A DNA stretch of 64,000 bases, taken from Arctopsyche grandis. Lineage: Eukaryota; Arthropoda; Insecta; Trichoptera; Hydropsychidae. The notes below the pieces were generated by a model. The model was given only the letters and a program-made list of their open reading frames with translations. It was not told where the DNA came from and did no database searches. The DNA lies in the NCBI RefSeq assembly GCF_051622035.1, contig NC_135359.1:18561501-18625500 (forward strand). The letters are read 5' to 3'. Positions 57,490 through 64,000 of this stretch are shown piece after piece. The position numbers and the translations under genes were made by a program. Within the stretch, counting starts at the first letter, position 1, and every line of letters begins with the position of its first letter.

Positions 57490-59085
57490 TTGGATTATTA
57501 CACTATTACAGCCAATTAAAATGTTTTGGAAAATGATTAAAAAAAAACAAACATAATTATAGTTTGAAATTCATTACGAGCTCTTCTACATCTACGACTT
57601 GACTTAAAACCAACAGAAAAGTGAAAACAAAAATTAAATTTCCATATTCATAGTAACCAAAAAAAGAATCCTTTGGAATTTATGCAAAGCTGATCAAGTG
57701 CAGGACGGCGAAACCAACGGAAGTGTCATCTGTGCACAACGTCTCTCTCGAATGATCGGAAACCTATCTTACAAGAAAGTAACACAACACCATCACATTA
57801 TGACATAAAACTGTGATAAATATGAGCATCGAAACCGAAAGTTTTTCTTTCAAATAATAATAAGTTGAAATAAGACAGGTACATATGTACATACGTCTGA
57901 CCGAATCGATCAAACATGAAATCAAATAGCGGCAACAAACAATAAATGTATGACAGTATAATTGAACCGCTCGGAATTCAAAACTTCTTCTCGCATATAC
58001 TGAATTCAACAATAATAAGATAAAACCTCAATTCAACAGGAATACTGATGTAATATATTTGGGTATTGCATAAGCGCTATTTTACTAAGGTTTATATTTA
58101 GACTCCTCTTTTTCACCAGAAAGTAAACTGTTAAATCTAGGTTTTAAAATAATATTTGTGAATATTATTAATTAAAATAAAAAGAATGAAATTAAAATAA
58201 AACAATTGAAATCGAATTATTTTTTCGGTCTATCTACAATAGACTTATACTGCATATTGATCAAATAAATTTTCACACAAAACAAAACCATTAGTAATAA
58301 ATAAAAATTACGTATGTATACAGACAATGCCTAACTATCACAATTCAAAAATGTGACATCATAAATCATAAAACAATAAAAATAGCTTTTGACTTCTTAA
58401 GATCTGTACGTAAAATGCACCATGAACAAGAAATAACAAATATCTCTTCGTAATAAAGACTACAATTAATAATAACAACTTACCGTTTATAAATATATTC
58501 ACAATTTGTTCAGACATTAAGGTACATTTGAAATGGGAACAATTTTTCACGTCTATTTTATAAAATAAATGTGCATTCAAAAAAAACTTTGTACATTAAA
58601 AAAAGTTTCTGTACATTACAAAAAATTTGTGTGCATTTCTAAATAACGGATACAGATTGCATTAGAAACTTTGCTTTGATCATTGAAAAAAAGATTTGCT
58701 ACTTAAAAAGCGAATGATACAGAGAAATGTAATATTAATAGAAGTGGCCTTAGGTGTTATATTGTTGTCAAGTGACATTCTGTCCATAGACAAACCTAAA
58801 TAATTTTAGCATCAGTCGTATCTGACGCTTGGTGCTCGATGTATGTCCGATAAAAACTTCTCTGTTTGTTTATATTACTCGCAAGATGTGCAAGCATCGG
58901 TAAAAATTGCACAATACATTTAAAAACAAACAATAAACATGGGATACATTTTTATAAGTAAATTTATTTTTATAAGTAAGCGTATTTATAGAGACGTACC
59001 GCGTAAAATTGACAACAATAATTTATTTGTAAGGGCCCGTCTATTCTTATTACATCTCTCTGGGATGATATGTGTATTAAAATGA
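57490..59085. other. intergenic AT-rich DNA
   Basis: No gene or element is recognised. Confidence 0.45.
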
Positions 59086-59093
59086 CAGATTAA

Positions 59094-60603
59094 CCCATTT
59101 GAACCCACGCGGTCAGTTATGAACTTACACGATGTATGCCAGCGCGGTCATTCACGGCATTTTACAATTTTTCGTCGTAAAATAAAGGGATCACTCAGGC
59201 CGGCCGTAAAACCTTTCGTTACGCTTGGTTAGATGTTGGTGATGAATTTTAAGAAAGTCACACGAAATTAAATCAGTTCCTTTTGGAGTTTTGAGGGAAT
59301 AACATCGAGCGCTTTTCGACTTGCAGATATGTCGAAGAGAAAACATACGTAAGTTTTTTATTTTTACATATTTTTTATTTATCTTTATGTTTCTTATACA
59401 GTAGGACTTATTGTATAATATGCATAAGAGAAATTGCGTTTATATATCTCATATTCCTGAAAAAAAAAATCAAAAGTCGACGGAGTCGTATATGACTCCT
59501 TGGGATAATGACACATATTTTTTTCCAGAGAATGCAATTTTACTACTGCAGAGATACGGGAAGAAATTGATAATTGGGACGAGTCTCAACTTCCGGATTC
59601 CACATACATACATATTACCACCCCTGGAAACTGATATTCGGTTAAAGAAAAAAGTAGGGTGGAAATCAATCAACCATTTAGTATAAATATGTATAATAAA
59701 TATATGGGTGGGGTTGATCAAATGGATAACCATATTTCTAACTATAATATAAGTATTAGAGGGAAAAAATGGTACATGCCTATTCTGTTTTGGAACATCG
59801 ATGTAGCTGTGAATAACGCTTGGATTATAAGCAAAAGTTTTGGTTGTAAATTTGATAAATTAGGATTTATCAGACAGGTAACAGAGACGTTGTGCAATGG
59901 TTGTGGTCAAAAACGAAAACAATTGGTCCCATTCAGACCCGGCAAAGTTAATCAATATCAAAAGGAAGTTGGAAGACATTTGATATTGGTCAAACAGAAA
60001 AGGAGAAATTGTGGACACTGTAAAAATAAAACGTTTTCCGTTTGTGATAACTGTGAAATTCCATTGCATGACAAATGTTTTGTACCGTATCATAATAATT
60101 AATTATTTTGTCTTCATGTATTTTGTTTTTACGACTTTTGAACCCAAAATCTCGTTTATGACATTTCTTCTTTTAAAAGGGTGCACCCTTTTTTTTGTTG
60201 ACGATGTGTATATGTCACAATATATGTACCTACGTGTGTTATGTTATGCGATTTGAAAATATCATTTTATCGAAGAGATGCGAGTTTGTTATTTTTAAAA
60301 TTAATTTTATAAATTTCTTAACAATAAAATTACAAATAACCAGTGAGAAAGTATTATAACTGATTATGTGACTCCATTGTGATTTTTGTTTTATTTTAAA
60401 AAACATGTTTCATTAGCCCCAAAGGTCATTCACGACACCACCTTGAAAAAAATTAAAAATGTTGAAAAATCAATTAATTATCCATCCCTATCCTATAAAA
60501 AATATTTCCCATGAAATAACTCAAAGATTTTGGAAAATAAACGAAAAAATAGTCCTGGGCACATGGGACATGTGTTTTCACGCGAGCTCTGGGTTCAAAT
60601 GGG
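59094..60603 (+). mobile_element. piggyBac element, internally deleted
   Basis: Flanked by duplicated TTAA (59,090-59,093 and 60,604-60,607). The terminal inverted repeats are CCCATTTGAACCCA (14 of 14), followed by CGCG in both after a short insertion in the right end. A subterminal GGTCATTCACGRC motif occurs near each end (59,148 and 60,424), in direct orientation. The interior holds the start (ATG at 59,329, MSKRKHT, then a GTAAGT) and the 3' third of a transposase gene. At 1.5 kb it is well short of an autonomous piggyBac (about 2.4 kb or more). Confidence 0.9.
59659..60102 (+). pseudogene. piggyBac transposase, C-terminal remnant
   Basis: The open frame encodes the end of a DDE_Tnp_1_7-type transposase. 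It starts near NMYNKYMGGVDQMDNHI, whose GGVD contains the third catalytic Asp of the family, then has GKKWYMPILFWNIDVAVNNA. It ends in a cysteine/histidine-rich zinc-binding tail with C-x2-C..C-x2-C-x5-H-x2-C spacing (CGHCKNK.., CDNCEIPLHDKC). The region that should carry the first two catalytic aspartates is missing or out of frame, and an in-frame stop precedes this part. The element therefore cannot make an active enzyme by itself. Confidence 0.88.
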
Positions 60604-60609
60604 TTAACT

Positions 60610-61370
60610 GTATCGACAACGTCGCGAATATCAAAATACGAACCGACAACGACCAACGCTTCTCTCTACTGGATTCCTATTTTTTTACTCTTTGGCTAGC
60701 GACCTTCGACACCTACGACCTGACATCATTCATATTCATACGAAATACGTAAACAGTTTACAGTTGTCAATAGCAGAAGACTGCAACGTTGAAACTTTTT
60801 GTATCTATTCTAATGCTAAAATCAATTTTTTCGAATGATCGTTTCATATTTTTATTCAATGGTCACTTTATAATGCCAAAATATTTTATTCAATTCACAA
60901 TACGAGATTGTTTAATGCACCGAAAATAATGCAAATTTTTAATGCACAAACATTTTTTTAAAGATACTAAGTATTCTTCTCAATGTACAGTTAAATCGCA
61001 CCCATTTGAAATTGAAATGCTGGATATGCGCTACTTGAATCGGTGTTCACTTCAGAGTATGAGACATTCAACCAGCTCTTCCCTCCATGTGGATTTGGAT
61101 CTCGTTGGTAACCTCTTCCCAAGAACAACAGCCGTATCTTTAATAGTAGATGGTCACACAAATGATAATTGTAATCACTTTAATCCCTTAACACTTTTTG
61201 TCCGTGTATTAAATTAGTAAATTTTTGGATACCGCTTTAGTTCTAACCGACGTCAACTATCTCTCAAAGAACCGTACAACAGCATAGCACGATATTTTAT
61301 ACAGAGTAAATGATGTTTCAAATTCAAAGTGAAAATGTAAAGCTACTGATAAGTGACATTAAAATGCATA
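60610..61370. other. intergenic stretch
   Basis: AT-rich, with a plus-strand frame at 60,942-61,217 lacking recognisable motifs. I assign nothing. Confidence 0.4.
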
Positions 61371-61377
61371 TACACAG

Positions 61378-61805
61378 GGCCACTGAGAGGAATCCTGGGT
61401 CCTGGGAAAAAATAATTCCAAGCCAAAGTAAAAAAAAAAACATATTTTTTTAGAGATATTTATAGATGACGTAAAAGTCGGAGATCTGTATCGTTGACAC
61501 TCACAATAAGGTAAATTTTAGAAAATTTGTTTGGAGTGCAGTAGCGCGCCGAGAGTTAGTGATGCCCGGAGCTAACTCTTCGATTGTATGCCACTACAAA
61601 AAATTTAAATATATTAAAATTAAAGTGAAAATTTTAATAGATTCTTCTGTTTTCTTACAATACAGCGATTACGGGAATAAAATAGAATTTGGACTAAATA
61701 TATTATGGTTTTTTTCCATAATCAGTCAGTCGGATGTCCTGACACGGGTCCCTCAAATATCCCAGGCCCTTGAACTTTACCTCTGCTCTCCCCCCGCTCT
61801 ATTGT
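61378..61805 (+). repeat. dispersed repeat family B, copy 2
   Basis: Same left end (AGAGGAATCCTGGGTCCTGG) and right end (TCAGTCGGATGTCCTGACAC..CTCTGCTCTCCCCC) as 21,268-21,655, with an unrelated AT-rich interior. Confidence 0.6.
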
Positions 61806-61809
61806 AAGG

Positions 61810-63390
61810 CCACATATACATACATATAAATAAAAGCAGATAAAATGCAGAACCATTAAAGAAAATCAATGAAAAAAGAAATACTAGAAAATTGAATGCT
61901 GAGAAATTTGAAGACAAAATTAGAATAAGTTTGTATAAATCCATTTAATGTCGGTTATGCTTTATTTATATACATTGATTTGGTCAGGTCTGGGTCACTG
62001 CACAGAAAGTGACTTAACGGAAAGTCGAAAAATGGAAAAGATGGTAGAGTCAATGAATCCCCCCTCAGTCTGTAATGTCATACGATGACGTACGAATGTG
62101 AAGAGTATATTCGAATATGTGTGCGTTAGAATGAGACAAAAACAATATTCTTTACAATTCAACTCCGTGTATGTATATTTAAATATCTGAAATGTTTTTC
62201 GTGTTTTGCTTGAAATTGCGAGTCGTTTATAGACACGACATGGAAGAGATGTTAAACATTATATAGTATCAGTAGGTATATCACGCCAATCAGTAGGTAT
62301 ATAGTTTTTCAGATCTTCCATCAGTTTGTGCCGTAGATTTTGACATATATGTAGTACTGACTCACGTGTAATAATGTACATAATAACATGTCTCTGCAAT
62401 AAGATGCAATATTTTATCATCTTTCGACTTTCCGTCAAGTCACTTTCCGTACAGTGACGGCCACCGGATCTGGTCATGTTGTAGAGTAAACTTACTACTA
62501 ATAAGTAACTCATTTCTTAGGAACATGACATTTTATTATGCATATGCAAAATTACAGCTTCGTTTGCAAAATTAAATCATATTAAATAAAGAAAAGTAAT
62601 TCTTAGTTAAAAAAAAAAAATACCAAAACACAAATTAAAGAAAATATTAGATATACTGTTAAAATTTGGAAAACAGAAAACGCTATATGTAACATGATAC
62701 AAACATCTAATATATGAATGCATGGCATTTACATGTGTAGCGTTACGATTCTCAAAATATAATGGTATACATCGTTACTATCAGACTTAAATTATGTAGA
62801 CCAAAATATACCTATGTATGAATTTGAATTTTATAATAAAATTAAAATAGTATAAAAAAAACGAATAATATAAATTTTTAAGCTACATATACATATGTAC
62901 ATATATGGCACAAAAACCTAGAGAACATAAGAATTCAAAATTAAAAAGAAATTTATAGTGAAATGTTTGATTCCACAATACAAAGTAAATAAAGATTCAC
63001 ACAATTCAAGTCTCATTTTAAGATACGTAACTAATATGGATTAATCACCGAGATTGGCAATTTTAATACCTACATATGTACATATAATATTAACACCTTG
63101 GATTAATTGCCAAGGATAAGATTCAGTTTAACTGTGAAAATTCAGCCTTTTACATACCATTCATCTCTGGGTAACAATTGACATAATCAATACAAGCATC
63201 GCATCAATAATTCATCTTCTATAAAATTAAACAATCTTTAAACATCTAACTATAATACAATTTTTTAATTTATTTGTTTCTATTGGTGTGTACACTTCAC
63301 ATCTTGTCGCGTAACTTGCCACTAGAATTTTCATAACTTTATCGGCACTCAGTACTAAGTTTCAAGCCTGCCACTGCTTATTGTTTAAGA
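61810..63390. other. intergenic region downstream of the Tfb1 gene
   Basis: AT-rich. An inverted pair near 62,000-62,035 and 62,420-62,460 shares CACTGCACAGAAAGTGACTT and AACGGAAAGTCGAAA, so a small foldback element of about 450 bp may sit here. The 3' end of the minus-strand Tfb1 transcript also lies in this stretch. Confidence 0.4.
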
Positions 63391-63395
63391 GTTCA

Positions 63396-64000
63396 CTACC
63401 GCAGTTTGGCTTGCCGAGACTGCCACATATTGAATTTTGCCGTTGCCGCATGAAAGAGTTGAGACAAATGCTTTGTCAGTGAATGTGCTAACGGAGACAA
63501 TTCTCTCACCATACGCTCCTACAAACATACAAAATAACATAAAAAATCAAAATCAAGTTAAGAAACATTCCAAATTCAAAATAAAAATGTATATTCACTT
63601 CAAAAGGTTTCACTCTAGCCATTCTAAAACGCTGAAGAGCTTCGTGTGCACGACACACTTGTTCAGCATCAGGAATAGCATTCCGGGTCGGCTGAAAGCA
63701 TTGCCAAAATACACGCAACAACTCTCCACCACCCAGATATAAACGCCTCGCTTCTGCTTCGACATCTGGAGGAACTAATTCTGAAAAAGTAAAAAAAAAT
63801 TCAAGAACTGAGTACAATACATTTCATTTCCTAAGTATGTATAGCTAAATTGACGATTATTTACGAGCTAAAGAATGAGTATGATGATGCCGCATGAGAG
63901 CACCTCCCGGACTCAATTCACCAAGTGCGCCGACAGCAGCTGGAGCAGAAGGTTGCAAAGGACGAGATCCACCCACACCTCCTGCCCACGATAATAATAA
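63396..64000 (-). CDS. TFIIH subunit p62 (Tfb1/GTF2H1), C-terminal exons, partial
   Basis: p62 is a core subunit of the transcription and DNA-repair factor TFIIH in the nucleus. Three minus-strand exons are visible: 64,000-63,864 (runs off the window), 63,780-63,599 and 63,518-63,396, with GTAAAT and GTGAAT donors and TTTCAG and TTTGTAG acceptors, all in frame. The middle exon gives GGGELLRVFWQCFQPTRNAI and ..LQRFRMARVKPFE. The last exon gives HLSQLFHAATAKFNMWQSRQ and ends AKLR with TAG. These match the conserved end of the human protein (an FWSCFP..-LxRFxxxKLxPF segment and a terminal HTWQSRR-like motif). The first exon has a Gly/Ala/Pro-rich, His-containing linker. The N-terminal PH and BSD domains lie outside the window. 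Confidence 0.88.

Overview
The window is AT-rich animal nuclear DNA, almost certainly insect. It has spliced genes with GT-AG introns, many of only 67-83 bp. Its best-preserved gene is a mitochondrial proline dehydrogenase of the insect sluggish-A type. The DNA between genes is packed with CATA/TATG microsatellites and with relics of insect-type transposable elements: a tRNA-derived SINE, non-LTR retrotransposon 3' ends, TTAA-flanked piggyBac-like elements, hAT-like MITEs and foldback elements. I cannot name the order or species from sequence alone.

Layout. Positions 1-22,700 carry no gene I can establish. They hold repeats (SINE copies at 6.7 and 9.7-10.1 kb, a foldback at 7.3 kb, a CCGTTC hexamer-bearing element at 12 kb with a second copy at 19.4 kb, LINE 3' remnants at 13.3, 19.9 and 22.2 kb, an hAT-like MITE at 18.6 kb) and one candidate terminal exon at 15.1-15.4 kb followed by a poly(A) signal. 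A compact three-exon gene on the minus strand (23.1-24.3 kb) encodes a 289-residue protein that I do not recognise. From 24.3 to 30.8 kb there is mostly unremarkable AT-rich DNA plus a TTAA-flanked MITE.

Positions 31,068-53,264 are the plus-strand proline dehydrogenase gene (slgA/PRODH). A GC-rich first exon encodes a mitochondrial presequence, a 17.6-kb first intron is full of transposable elements, and eleven more exons lie within 4.4 kb. The twelve exons join in frame to exactly 600 codons including the stop. The enzyme carries out the first, FAD-dependent step of proline catabolism. Its promoter side has a perfect NRF-1/Ewg-type palindrome. From 53.3 to 63.3 kb there are more transposable elements, including a 513-bp foldback with iterated arms and a degraded piggyBac element that keeps the 3' part of its transposase. 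The window ends inside a minus-strand gene whose last three exons encode the C-terminus of TFIIH subunit p62 (Tfb1/GTF2H1).

The most interesting observation is a 3'-terminal stem-loop shared by the SINE family (7.1, 32.9 and 44.9 kb) and a non-LTR retrotransposon 3' end (44.8 kb). The loop is conserved while the stem has changed on both sides and stayed paired. That points to a LINE/SINE partnership based on recognition of the RNA 3' end. I see no bacterial-type system, CRISPR array, rRNA or functional tRNA gene.
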